DNA of 64,000 nt from Strongylocentrotus purpuratus (Eukaryota; Echinodermata; Echinoidea; Camarodonta; Strongylocentrotidae), in contig NW_022145547.1 in NCBI RefSeq assembly GCF_000002235.5, positions 1,732,001 to 1,796,000 of the forward strand, written 5' to 3'. The first letter of the stretch is position 1. Each line of letters begins with the position of its first letter. Made by a program: the position numbers and the translations under genes. A model generated the notes under the pieces. It ran no database searches. It had not been told where the DNA came from and was given only the letters and a program-made list of their open reading frames with translations. Positions 1 through 12,087 of this stretch are shown here, one piece after another.

Positions 1-1253
1 GCTCGTTCGATTGCCTCGTTTGCATGATATGCCGGTCTGTCCCAAGTCCCTAGTGGGTGGATGGATGGATACATTACTTATTGCATTCCCAATCTAGCTC
101 CAGCGGCCTGGTGATCGCGTCACTTTCCTTTCCCAACTACTCATCATAATATAAGACATCTACATCACGAACAAAAATGGGCACTGCCGTGAGCATGGCC
201 GACTCCAAGCCATTTCACTTCACAGAGGGGTAAAGATCGCAGACGTAACAGCCGTCAATGACCACCATTTCATTTAGCTAGCGGCCGTGCATTGTACACA
301 CGGCATACATTATATCGATGAATAAAATCAGGCGCTATACCACATATTTATGCATATGTTTCATCTTGAATTTGAAATTAATATTTCCAAGATTATTTCC
401 TGTGACGAAAAGGCAATGACGATATCAAGCGAAACATAGACATCTCCTAAATATAAATATAACTGAAGTACGCTAGCGCTATCGGACGAAAAAAAAACTG
501 AGAAAGATAGAAACTAAGAGAGAAAATCAAAGAACAGTTTGTGTGTTAAAACGTACTGCTATAAAATCAAATTAAGGGGAAAAAATTTTTGTCTCCTCTA
601 GATTTTGAAGAAAATAAATAAGCATAACCCTGGATGCGCCCGCTGCTGAGTTGTTTACGTTAGTTTGTTTACAAACAAAGCGGGCTATCGGAACAGACTA
701 CCCGCGATCGTACGATCTTTTGAGTGGGTGTATACCTTCACTGCATTCCAATGAATCATGTTCTTTTATAGAACATGCTGGGAAAGGAAAATAGATGCAG
801 GTACAAAGTAGAAAAATGAAGGAGGGCGTGGATTCTCAATTTGACTGCGAAATAGGATTACCAACAAAAACAAAACATGTATATAGGCGGGCCCCATAAT
901 ACTGTCGAAACATGGACCTATGGCCTAAATTATTGTAATTTCTGAAGTGGAAAATGCACTTTTGAGTCATGATGTTAGTGATCATTTTGTTTTGGATCAG
1001 AAATTCACATCAAATCTGAGTGGAATCTACTATCAAGAGGGTTATTCAAACCACTAGGTCGGAGTATTTTCAACACCAAAAAAAAAAAAAAAAAAAAAAC
1101 TCCTGAAAGAGTGCATGGATCTCGACTCAATCCTCTATTATATTATTTTGTCTCACTGGGATTTCGTTTGCCGCAATGACAACCTAAAATACTCGAAGTT
1201 ACATAATAATTATGAAAGTATATTGCGGTCAAAAATACAAAAAATAACTATCT
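1..1253. other. Non-coding, nothing recognised
   Basis: AT-rich sequence with no convincing exon or repeat family. An A tract lies at about 1079-1099 and a TTTGTTTACAAACAAA dyad, forkhead-like, near 665-680. Confidence 0.6.
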
Positions 1254-1598
1254 AGTTCTTATATAGCGCTTTTCAGGACTGAAGGTCTCTCAAAGCGCTT
1301 TACAGATATATATATATTATTACCCCGGTCATATAGGATTCTGGCTTACCCGCACACAATGTATGCACATTCTCCACTCCCTGGGGAGCATTCCAGCCAG
1401 GCGTCTTTTTCACAAGCGCACACGTGCTAATCTAACCACATCAGCTTTCGCATCCTACCGGGTACCATTTACACCTGGGTGGAGAGTGGCAAATGTAGAT
1501 CAATGTCTTGCCAAAGGACATTAGTGCCGCGGTGGGACTTGAACCGCGAACCTTGTGATCCATAGTCCGGTGACATAATCCACTCGTCCACGACACCT
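1254..1598 (-). mobile_element. tRNA-derived SINE, minus strand
   Basis: Read on the minus strand from 1598, the head GTGTCGTGGACGAGTGG carries a pol III A-box-like sequence. A B-box GGTTCAAGTCC lies at 1535-1545, one base off consensus. The first seven bases GTGTCGT pair with GCGGCAC as an acceptor stem with two G-U pairs. The 3' part ends GTAAAGCGCTTTGAGA...AAAAGCGCTATATAAG, a tail style shared by many animal SINEs and their LINE partners. Boundaries are approximate and no clear target duplication was found. Confidence 0.8.
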
Positions 1599-2047
1599 CT
1601 AGGAAGAAAGGAAGAATAAACAACGCAAACAAAGCAACACCATTGAAATGGGGGAGGGGAGGGGAGCTGCATGGAGCTGAAGTGAAGGGTACTCAGTCAT
1701 TTATCTACTCATGAACACTTAATTCCAAAGGGAAAATGTAAATAATATGGGCCATGCATGTATACATCATAATATAGGCCTAAAATATTATTCTGTGAAT
1801 GTTTTTGTATAAGTTCGTTATGCCTTCTCCGCATTCCAGCTTGATTGCAACGGTTCATGTGTAAAGTGTAATGTTAATTGGCTCATCATGTACAGTAATA
1901 GATGTGTAAAAGAAGCACTAAACCCATATTACGTAATCAATCTTTTATTCCCCATCTCGTACCATTCGCGTCGTTGGGGGGAATGAACCCAGTGAGCAGC
2001 CGTACGGAAGAAGAATGCTCGTCGATATAATAAACGATCTTTGTGTA

Positions 2048-2084
2048 ACCATGGACCTACTATACTTCTTGGTAGGTCCATGGT
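2048..2084. repeat. Perfect 13-bp hairpin ACCATGGACCTAC
   Basis: ACCATGGACCTAC (2048-2060) is followed after 11 bases by its exact complement (2072-2084). The same ACCATGGACCTACTA word recurs at 22629-22643, which suggests it is an element end rather than chance. Confidence 0.65.
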
Positions 2085-2284
2085 GAAACCAAACATACCT
2101 GTGGTTTTTCTCTTGTCTCTCTATCGATTTAAAAAAGGTTCTGAAAAGAAAGAAAAAAGGTTCAAACGGTCCTGCTGATAGGAGGTGTGCGCCCTGATAA
2201 CCTTGCTACTCCAAAAATCCCCATACAAATTCAAATTCACATTGTATTGATTTCAATCTAAACAGATAGGATCATTCTCAAGTA

Positions 2285-2350
2285 TAGCGCTTAGAGACTT
2301 CGGTGGTAAGAGTTTATAAGTAACGTTTTTTATTATTATTATTATTATTA
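2285..2350 (+). repeat. SINE/LINE 3' tail fragment with (TTA)n
   Basis: AGCGCTTAGAGACTTCGGTG is followed by a TTTATAA segment and a (TTA)n run. A second copy at 6088-6182 shares CTTAGAGACTTCGGTGG. The upstream part of the element was not recognised. Confidence 0.6.
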
Positions 2351-4834
2351 AGTTGCTGTTATATACATTGGGTAACTCATTTCAAAATTATAGTGTAACA
2401 TTACTGTTTGTAAGAGAAAAGATAAACAATAACTAGGAATGACACAAGTTAACATAAATGCATGTCTCTTCTGAAATATAATACAGGGATGGAATAAATT
2501 GTATTATACTCGTAATTTTTTTTATACAACAGAATGTGCAGTTCGATTCTATCTGACAAATAAATTGGCAAATGGGGGGGGGGGGGGGGGTCATAATACG
2601 CAACAAAATTAATGTTGGGACTGAAAAATTAATTTTGTTTTAGAGAAGTCTGTTTATTTTTTATTTTTCTCAATTTGCAGGTAAGGTAATATGCCTACGT
2701 GGATGCAGATATGTCACGGATCAATGTAATAATAATTGCTGCTATTATTGTGTATAATCATGTGTATAATAATATACTTGGCCTGTTTTGGCGTGGTTCT
2801 ATTTCTTTATCTTTCTAAAATACATGACGTTATAACTTCCTTCTGTTATTATGCAAGTTCAGCAAAAGAATTCAGCGAAAAAAAATCTGTTACGGTTATA
2901 CTCGATCTCCGACGTTAATCTTCAAACACCGGTATTATGGACCCTTTTAAATTCTGTTCGTAAACTTGAAAAGCTTTTTATCCATTGTTGATTTAACGAA
3001 CCACCTAATTACCGAAGTTCAATACCCTCTTAGGCTTAATTCACTTATCGACAGCTAAAGCTCGGCTTAAGATAAGCTTTCATCATCCTGAAGATTCCTT
3101 GTATATTTACAAAGCTATGGGATTAGCTGACTATCTTTGAAGTACATTGCTTGTGTTACATTCGAATTTGCTGATTGTAATGGTTGTCGACCACACTAAC
3201 CAAACATAATTAATTACTGCACACCCATCATGCCATTAATGATTTAAGCATACATCTTTCACAAACTCGGTTAGATAATGAAACTGCCCGCGAAAGAGGA
3301 CCTATTTAAACGGAAGGTCAAGCCCCAAACAATAATATTGCACCCTGTACAATATTATTTGACCCCTTTAGTTTGAGACCCCCTCCGATACACCCACCCA
3401 CACACACTCCAATGCCCCGTATATACTGCTGTCGTCATCGTCGTTTCTGTTGTTATTATTGTTGTTGTCGCCATTGTTGTTTTTCTTCTTGCATCACAAA
3501 CAAAGTGCGGGTTGAATTATCACGTGATAACTTTTCATTATTCAATTCACTCATGACAATTCGAAGAAAATAATTCATAAAATAATTACATGTACCCTCA
3601 ATGTCATCTACTGTTATGGTTCCGTTCTTATTTTTAGGTATGAAACTATACTTCTGCTGGTATGCCTCATGGAATGGTATTCGCTGCTAGATAATTATGT
3701 GATGGTATAATCCCGTGATGATAATGATAATCACCTGATAAACCATGTATTAGGTTCATGTATGAACCCTAACACAAATATAGGTTATCGAGAGTTCACG
3801 TGTTTATTGTATCAAAGTCAATCCGTTTCCGCTGATAAAATAATAGTACAGATGCCCATGCGATTTGGGGCTTCATGTATAACAAACGAACAAAAGATCG
3901 AATGAATAGCCCCTGTTTTATATAAAACATTATAATACATCAATTCAAAATTCGTAGTGAAGCTTTGCTTCAAATATAGGTAGAAAATGAGAGAAACGGG
4001 TTGATGTGAACGTGATTGGATAAACAATAGAAATTGATTAATTAAAAATGGTGAAAAAACACTAAAAAGATAGTAAAAACGAGAAAAAAGGGAGAAAGGG
4101 AAGGGAGAAGTGGAAGGACCAGGAAAGAAGACGCCTGGAAGACTTAACGAGAACATTGCATTTTGTTTGGAAGATAGGGCCCCCTCCCCCTCCTCAAGCG
4201 CCCCTAGCCCCTCGATGTATAGATTCACGCTACGTCGTCGTATAGGTCTTAAAGACCGTCAATACTACTGGGCCAGAAGGGATTAGACCACACAGCGAGG
4301 TCACTGACAGGTGGCTATCTCATTAACTCAGCTCTCAACTAACATAAGAAAAAGAGGATCATGGGGGACCAACAGGCACCGATTGGGAAAGTTTTTTATA
4401 TAGAGGGATCAAGTAGATACAAGTAGGACAGTGGGGCTTTAATGTGTTACATTGTAAAAATGATATATAGCTAGATAGCGGGTGTTGTGTTGCTGATGCA
4501 AACAGAGCCTGCTCTTTAATAATGATTAAAGATGGAATATAAGTTTAGCAGACATCAGAAGTGTGGAATTAGCGTTTCCTATCCATGGTTTTATTAGCAC
4601 GATTTTCCATCCATAAGAAAGGAAGCTACTTCATATTTTAGAATAATCAATGTTACTATAATCGATTTTCGAGAAGGCAACAAGAGATGCATTTCAAATT
4701 GAGAAACCCGTAAAGTATTTTACTAAACCAAAATCGAAAAAGCATTATACAGAATGTTAATGAAAGAAAACAAATAATAAGTAGTTAAAATAATGATTAC
4801 AACAATAATAAAAAAGTTACCGATCGTGACATAA
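2351..4834. other. Non-coding, nothing recognised
   Basis: A G run at about 2574-2590, a TGTTGTTATTG-rich stretch at 3438-3490, and a short TTAGGTTCAT/ATGAACC dyad near 3751-3771 are the only structures seen. The 136-codon minus-strand frame at 3818-4228 lacks domain similarity and looks random. Confidence 0.55.
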
Positions 4835-4864
4835 TGGTGGTGGTGGTGGTGGCGATGATGTTAG

Positions 4865-4904
<40 letters not shown>

Positions 4905-4923
4905 TGTAGTAGTAGTAGTAGTA

Positions 4924-4956
<33 letters not shown>

Positions 4957-4992
4957 CAGTAGTAGTAGTAGTAGTAGTAGTAGTAGCAGTAG
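4835..4992. repeat. (TGG)n then (TAG)n trinucleotide arrays
   Basis: About six GGT units at 4835-4852 are followed by roughly 40 TAG units with single TTG, CAG and phase-shift interruptions (4866-4991). Confidence 0.95.
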
Positions 4993-6087
4993 ATTTTGTA
5001 GTATATAGTTCTAGTAAAATCGTAGTAGTATAGGAGTAGGATGGTAATACCTTTTTTGTGTGGCAATACCAATCATGTTCTTGACTTTTTTCTCCTCATT
5101 AATGCAATTATATTACATAATATGTCCTGCAGACTTTGAATGGAAAAAATTGATGTTATATATTTTATCCTACATGACTTGTTGTTGTGCACTGCACGGA
5201 TAGGCATGTCAGCAGCACACTACGACCTATCGTGCTAAGTTGCTTTGTATAGTTATATATTATTGTTATCGTTTCATAATAAAATCAAACACACATCTAT
5301 CGTGAGAACACTTCACTAAGGTAATGGGAATTCCCCTTTTAGTTGTTGCATTGAATGCAAAAGCAAATATAAAAAACCCATGCACAATACACACATATTT
5401 TTGAGGAATTTTAATAAACATTGTCATCATGCTCACAAACTCCAAACATTAACACGTGATGCGTTTTTTTATAGACCGATATGTGAACTTGTATTTTTCT
5501 ATTTTTTCACTGCATCAGCATTTTTAAAAAGTGGTAATAATGTTGGGTTGCTAATAATCCATACATCAAAGGCACACTGCTTTGTTCAATAACGTTGTGT
5601 ATGCATGTATTTACTTATTTATTCATCTAATCAGTTAGCCTAATCGTTAATTTATATTTCTATTTATTAGACAATTCATTTAAATTATGTATTCATTTAT
5701 CTATTCCTAATTGCTTGATTGGTTTATTTATTAATTCATTTGTTGACTTTTTAATTTGTTTGTATATTTTCTTTGTCCTCGTCATCACTTGAATTGTTTT
5801 CAGATAACTTTCCGTCTTTAAAAATGATACTCAATAGCTCTTCATCGAAATACAGCTGCTCTATCAAAAAGTTATGTTAATCTTTCATGGGCGGTGTGCC
5901 CCTGTGCCCCCAATCAATTTCGGTAAGGAATACGAGTCCCTAGGAAAGTTTCCTGCCCCAGCTTTCCAATATACTAATCAAGATAGATGTAGGTATGTTG
6001 GCGAGGTGCCAGACCAACATGACAAATTCTATACTTCTGCTCATACAATAAATTATTTATCAGTTCTCATTATCTTTTGCGGGCAAG
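4993..6087. other. Non-coding, nothing recognised
   Basis: AT-rich sequence with TTTATTTATT-type words at 5600-5770. No exon or repeat family could be supported. Confidence 0.55.
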
Positions 6088-6182
6088 AAGTGTGATTTGC
6101 ACTTAGAGACTTCGGTGGAAAGCACTTTATAACCACCGTTTTTATTATCATTATTATTATTTATTGTTATTATTATTATTCT
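6088..6182 (+). repeat. SINE/LINE 3' tail fragment with (ATT)n
   Basis: GCACTTAGAGACTTCGGTGG, AAAGCACTTTATAA and a TTATTATTATT run match the tail at 2285-2350, so both are copies of one retroposon family inserted in the same orientation. Confidence 0.6.
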
Positions 6183-8077
6183 TGAGATGATTTATGCAGT
6201 ATTGGCAATGGCGCTTTGATGCGATTTTGCGGTGCCTCGGGGCCTTGTTAATCAGGACCAAGGCCTTTATAACAAAATGGTTGAATTGTTATAGCAATAC
6301 GTGTGATTGGGTTTTCTTTATAGGCTTTGTGTGAAATAACTTTCGTTTCGGACAAAGATTTTTTGGTTATAGCATTCATTGTTACCACACAGCAATGTGT
6401 TAATCACGATTTGATTTATCGCTCTCATCAGTGAGGCTTGAGATCCGAACATCATTGAGCCAACATGGCAAAAATGTAATAATTTTTGTTGTTGTTACAA
6501 TGCAGTTCATGTTTTCTTGTAGTCTAGACCATTTGTGCGATGCTTATGTAGCAAATTCATTTATAAAAGTTCGTGTAAGAATGTAGGGCCTACGTCAACG
6601 AGCTGCATTCATTTCATCTCTAGATGAATAATATTCGCCTTTGGGGGTCTGCATGAGTGGAGACAGCATTCACGCAGTGCACTGTGGGAGAGACGAGCCT
6701 ACGACACACCTCATACACACCCACGCGTTTTGGCGGGAAGCCAGCATCTCATTATATTATATACGCAGGCGACAAAATGTTTAGCATTATTATGCACCAG
6801 ACATTGACGGCCAAGTGTAAATATATAGAAGACTTGCAATGTTGTTCGTCTGGTGAATGCTATATGGCAGACAGGCTTTATGTACAGTACTCGGTGTTGA
6901 GCATAATTATCAAGAATTCTGCACTTTTGGCGGACCCAGCGCCCCCCCCCCCCCAACGTTGCAAAAAAACATTTACAGAGGCGCTGGTTTTGTCGGGATT
7001 TTTGCAACTGAGATATAATTATCGTAGACCTTTGCAATTTTCTAAAATTCCTCCCCTGTTCAAACATGATTTGAATGTCTCTGTGTTGTGATTAACTTGC
7101 CCACACAATAATTTTCTACAGTCATACCAAATTCAGGTGTATTGTCTAATCTAACATCATGCTCCAGTCAAAACATATCATCTTCCATAATATTGATAAT
7201 GATGACGATAACAATGATTTTAAGAAGATTAAGATCATCCAGTGTATCAAGAATTAATGGGGAGTAATTCATAATAGTAATAGGTAATAGTATAAGCACA
7301 CTCTGTAACAATGCATACAACAGTTGGTTAACACTTGAAAATAGATGTAAACACGAGTGCATGATAATATGAAAAATGATTACTTCTTAGATTTATCAAA
7401 GTCTTCCCATTGGAAAACTGCCAATGAGACAATAGTTATATTGGATACCACTATAAAATAATGAATCAGATATTCAATAGAGCAAAATTTAGAAGTACAT
7501 GTAATATGAGCATGGAAGTAACAGTCTTTTTTGTTTTGTTTCATGTGCGTCAAAACAGTCAACATTTGCAGACATAACAGGAACATAACAACATGATATC
7601 AGGAAGACAAGGAAACAATTTCTCGTAGACGATATTTTCCCAAGAAAGGGCCAACGGGCCCTTTAAATAAAAAAGCTTTTGGGGGAAGAACAAATAAATT
7701 CGCGATCAAAAACGGTAAATGTGTCATATATTCTACCAGCTATCACAACTGGTTGTGGTGGTGGTGGTGGTGGTGCAGGAAACATTGTGTGATGATGTGG
7801 AAGGGGGGGGGGGGGGTTGGGTTGAAGCCGCAAAATAGGAAGAAAAAATAATCGCCAAAATTGGGAGGGGTGCGGCATATTATGAGCCCTTATATATACA
7901 TCTTTCTGGTTTCGCCGTTGGGTATATAGACATAACATGCATATCGCACGTAGTTAAACATGAACTTTTCGCTTTTGAATACATCCCGTGATAAACATGA
8001 TTAAACATCCGTCAAATTTTATTTGATAACACGACATACAACCTTTCCCCTAGATAAGACCGAACTCTCAAAGCGAT
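6183..8077. other. Non-coding, nothing firmly recognised
   Basis: It contains a C run (6943-6953), a GTGGTGGTGG run with a G run (7752-7815), and a short AAAGGGCC/GGCCCTTT hairpin near 7646-7665. Overlapping frames on both strands at 6657-7091 are random in character. Confidence 0.5.
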
Positions 8078-8280
8078 ATCAAGTTCAAGTTCAAGTTTTA
8101 TTTCCACATGTGGTTCATAAAAAACAAGTATACATACATGTTCAGACATATATAAAAATAAAAAAAATACACAATTAACAAACATTAATATTAAGAGAAA
8201 CAAATAGCGAACAAAATCTAAAGTCCATAAACAAAGAACAACTATAAATATAGATATACAAACCAAACCAGTAACATAAT
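8078..8280 (-). repeat. LINE-like 3' end, minus strand
   Basis: On the minus strand the sequence ends GGAAATAAAACTTGAACTTG followed by another TTGAACTTGA unit, the pattern of a non-LTR retroposon 3' end with a short repeated tail. Only the AT-rich 3' untranslated part is visible; no reverse transcriptase could be recognised. The upstream limit is approximate. Confidence 0.5.
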
Positions 8281-10535
8281 TATGAGGGGTGTGGGGGGGG
8301 GGGAGGAACTGGGGCTGCAGCCCCCATCATGACTCGACAATGTATAAAACTCACGGTTTTAGTAACTTTGTTTTGAAGAATTGCTTAATAAAACTCTAAT
8401 TATGTATCTACAGTAGATATATTACAAATAGTTACAAAATGTATCCTCTTGTGACTGATTTAGTATTAAGTTATTCATTGAAACATAATCATTTATTCGA
8501 GATAAAAACGTGACCAGCAAAGATGTTTTACATCATGGTCCAGATGACGGACATTCAACCATGAAAACATTAAAAACAAATTCATTAAACAATATTATTA
8601 TCGCTATCTCGCTTGCATGGTTAAGAGACTTTAGGGACAAACCAATAAGTAAAATAGTAATAAACAATAATTCGGTGTAGAAACTTGAAAGTTACATTCG
8701 AAATAAATGACAGCCCAACGTTTTGTCCATTATATTGCGTGTAAACGTCCATGATTACAACGAGAGAACGATTCTGTGAATAATGGTGTACATAATAGTG
8801 AGTGCACTTATGAACAAACATTATTTGCAGCATATGTAAATATCAACCTAGTCATTTCAGATTTATATTTAGGCACTCTGCATATTTTCGACTTCAAAAT
8901 AGATGACCTTTAGTAATAAGTCTTAACATGTTTTCGTTTTGATTTGTATATCTCTTAAGGAGTCATTTCTAACAAGCTTTATTGTGCTTATAAATTATGA
9001 TCCCACAACTTTTACTTACACAAATAATTTATGATTAATTTATTAGTATTACTTAAAAAGTGGAAAAAAGATTTGATTTGATGAAGTAATAATGATGATG
9101 ATGATGATAACAACAGCAACAGCGACATCAATAACACAACAACAGCAACAACAACAATACTAATACTGCTAGTAATAATGATAAAATAATCATATTAATC
9201 ATAGCAATAATAATTCAAATAATAATACAAAAGAAAGAAAACAGTGCAAAAAATACTTTATCAAGACAAGAAGCTAGGTATGTTGATTTCATCATTATTT
9301 TCCTACTATATCTAGCTACATTTACTGCATCCAAAGAGCTGACGCTGTCTGTCAAAGTCATTTATATCCTTTTCTTTAAAAAAAAATGAAAAGGTTAAAT
9401 TCCAACGGCATTTGAAAGACAATACTAATTTAGAACTTCCCTAAAAAAAAAGAGGGGGGGGGGGGCTTAAAATGTTTTTAAGTGGGAAAATAACGACTTT
9501 TATTTGTCGAATCGTCTTAGGAGCTATAGAGCCAGTAAGTAATAGACTGATTTTCAGACATAATGCTCGTACGTTTTATGCTGCACAAATAATATTCAAT
9601 CAGTTCAATTTTGGCCATTACAAGAAGTGGATTATTGATGTAGACAAAATTAATGCTCATGTACCCTTTACAGCTCATGTTATGTATGTTATTACCAAAG
9701 ATGAAAAGAAGCCAGTCAGTCACTCAATAGTGTCTGACAGTGAAGTCTAGCAAGTAAACGGGTTTCCTTGAATAATTTGAATATTAGGACACTGCTAACG
9801 TTTAAATTTCACAGAGTGGACATACATGACATACTCATAATTTCTGCAAAGTTCTACAGAATTTAATGTTGGCTGCAAAAGGGACATAGTATCTTTAAAG
9901 TTTCGGACAGTAAAATTGTGTTGTGAGCCATAACAACACTTCACACCTCCATGACCTCAGAACACATAGAGATCTGATGGAATAGGACAAGTATCCTCAG
10001 TCTAAGCACTTTTTTTTTTTTTAAACTTCGATCAAAACAAGTCTCTCGGTCTATTTCTCTCCAAATGGCACTTCAAGACAACTTCAACATGGCAGATCCT
10101 TCACTATATGCAGACAGAAGAATTGTTCAAAAACCGTTAAAATCGAATTACTTCTCCAATCGAGCTTTTAATCTCGAGAAGGCAGAGACAAATTTCAAAA
10201 TCCAATGATTAGGACTTGGCGCTACCTTGCATTATTTTGATTCGAGCTGAATTTGTTCTTCAAAAGGTTCTCTTTTTTCTGTGGCTGCCATGTTTTAAAA
10301 GAGCAGGTTGACTTTCTGGTGAAGTTGGAAAACAATTTGTGAGCTTAAATTTCCTCTGAATAAAGATCTCTCTTCAAATGCCCCCATATTCAAAAGTTGA
10401 CGAAAACAGCTGAACCCATTTTGTGTACAGTACATGGGACGTTCAGCAAGAAAGTATGAAGTTCTCCTCATTGTGCCATCATGTCGGAAAGAAGTATTGA
10501 AATAGAAGTCGTTTTCTTGTTGTTCATTTGCTATT
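8281..10535. other. Non-coding, nothing recognised
   Basis: A G run at 8291-8301, an imperfect (ATG)n/(CAA)n stretch at 9092-9180, a G run at 9455-9465 and a T run near 10011 are present. The 92-codon frame at 9472-9750 has no recognised domain and an equally long frame lies on the opposite strand. Confidence 0.5.
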
Positions 10536-10620
10536 ATTAGGTGGTCTGTCGATGACAGATCACCTATTGATTTCGTTAGAATTTTCTTTCTTTATTCTTT
10601 ATTCTTTATTCTTTATTTAT
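10536..10620 (+). repeat. Partial 5' end of the Helentron-like unit
   Basis: The palindrome TAGGTGGTCTG...CAGATCACCTA (10538-10566), then TTTCGTTAGAATTTTCTTTC, duplicates the beginning of the next unit. It is followed by a (TTTATTC)n run of about four units that leads into the next 5' palindrome. Confidence 0.7.
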
Positions 10621-10673
10621 TAGGTGGTCTGTTGTCAACAGACCACCTATTAATTTCGTCAGAATTTTCTTTC

Positions 10674-10704
<31 letters not shown>

Positions 10705-12087
10705 TATTTTTATTTTCCGCACTTTTTTGTGTAGAAGATAACTCAAGATCGGTTAAATCAATTTCGTTCAATTTTGACACAGTTATAGGTCATTGTCATG
10801 AGACGTGACAGTAACATTTTCAAGGTCATCAAATCTTCATGACGTCATCCAGGCGCCATTTTGTGTTTTTTTTGGTACTTTTTACTCATGATCATATCTT
10901 CATAACGGATAGGCATTTCTCATTCATATTTATCATGATTAAGGTCAATATTCGTCCGGTCAATTTCAGGTCAAAAAACGCGCGCGCATGCGTACGTCCG
11001 CGCGTCAGCGCGCGCGCAAAAAATAAAAATGCTCAAAATCGTCTCAAATTCATTTTGCATACGTTTCAGGCCATTTTAAGCATTTTGCAAAAAAACGCGC
11101 ACACGCGCATGCGCGCGCGTTTTCGCACGTAATGGCATTTTCCAACATAGAATCGCCAAATTTTCTGTCTCATCATATTTGGCACATTTTTCCAAGCATT
11201 GTGATACCTTGTTCACCTTTTTCTGCCCATTAATAACGGAATGAGCGTCCGTTTAAGATAATTACCGTGCGTACGAGCTCTTGTAATACATAGCATACAT
11301 GGGCAAAAACATGCCCATACAAAATCCATTGTAGCGCTTTAGGATGCAAGGTGACCCCAAGTTTTTATTCATATTTTGATAGAGTATGAATCGGAGATAT
11401 GATTTCATGTCTCATTTGACCCTCAATTAACTCATGACGTCATCATAATGGCCTCCGAACTCAAAATTTCAATTTGCATATTATGACGTCATCATTTTTT
11501 TGGAAAATTGATTGTATCTCTGTAAATGTTGATCGATTTACTTCCAAATTTTGATATGTTCTACCTGAGAATATTATCTACAAATGCGGTCACAACAATA
11601 TTTCATTTTGACAAAAGCATCATGGCGTATTTTTGCGATTAAAGGAGGCATGTCAATTTTTCACATTTTGCGTGTATTCTCTATGGGACATGACTTTTTC
11701 TCAAAACTGGATTCTACATTCTCGTCTTTGGCGAGCAATATCTCCGTCGTTTTATCTTTGTTTACGCTGAGCTTTGAGTATGTTGTAGCTGAGACAATAA
11801 GCTATCACAAGTGTGCCCTTCATTTTTCGATCAGATGCCGGGATCATGCTCATATTCCACTTGCAAAGTAGGATTTGAGAATTTCATTTTCCGTTTACGT
11901 GTAATCGCTATGGGAAATGTTTTGGTATATCGGTAACGCACTTGACTTCGGACCTCGAGATCCCTGGTTCGAGTCCGGGAGTCTCCAACAATTTTTTTTT
12001 TCATTTTTTTTCTTTTTTGACTTTTCAATGATCATAAAATTGAAAACAGACCACCTAATTCGTCCCCATGACGAATTAAATTTCTAG
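10621..12087 (+). mobile_element. Helitron/Helentron-like non-autonomous unit B
   Basis: The 5' end is a palindrome (TAGGTGGTCTG...CAGACCACCTA, 10621-10649). Near the 3' end ACAGACCACCTAA (12046-12058) is its inverted copy, followed by the hairpin AATTCGTC-CCCAT-GACGAATT (12057-12077) and CTAG|T at 12084-12088. An internal inverted copy of the 5' end, a 3' hairpin and a terminal CTAG before T are Helentron-type features. The body contains CG/CA alternating stretches (10978-11019, 11096-11121), several ATGACGTCAT palindromes and a tRNA-like module (11913-11989). Its frames have no transposase similarity. Confidence 0.75.
11913..11989 (+). pseudogene. tRNA-Arg(TCG)-like module in unit B
   Basis: A perfect B-box GGTTCGAGTCC lies in a CCTGG...CCGGG T-arm stem. 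GGTATATCGGTAACGC resembles the D-arm and A-box, and TTGACTTCGGA matches the anticodon region of tRNA-Arg(TCG). The 3' acceptor strand GTCTCC and A follow, but the 5' strand GGAAATG pairs with it poorly and the anticodon stem is not intact. A T run of about ten bases follows within five bases and could end pol III transcription. It is read as a tRNA-derived pseudogene within the mobile unit. Confidence 0.65.

Noticed and set aside
1515-1598. Functional tRNA gene on the minus strand
   Set aside because: A- and B-box and an acceptor-like pairing exist, but the sequence runs on into a SINE body and GCGCTATATAA tail, and the anticodon arm is not convincing.
9472-9750. 92-codon plus-strand frame as a small gene
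   Set aside because: No recognisable domain, no splice or promoter support, and an equally long frame lies opposite it.
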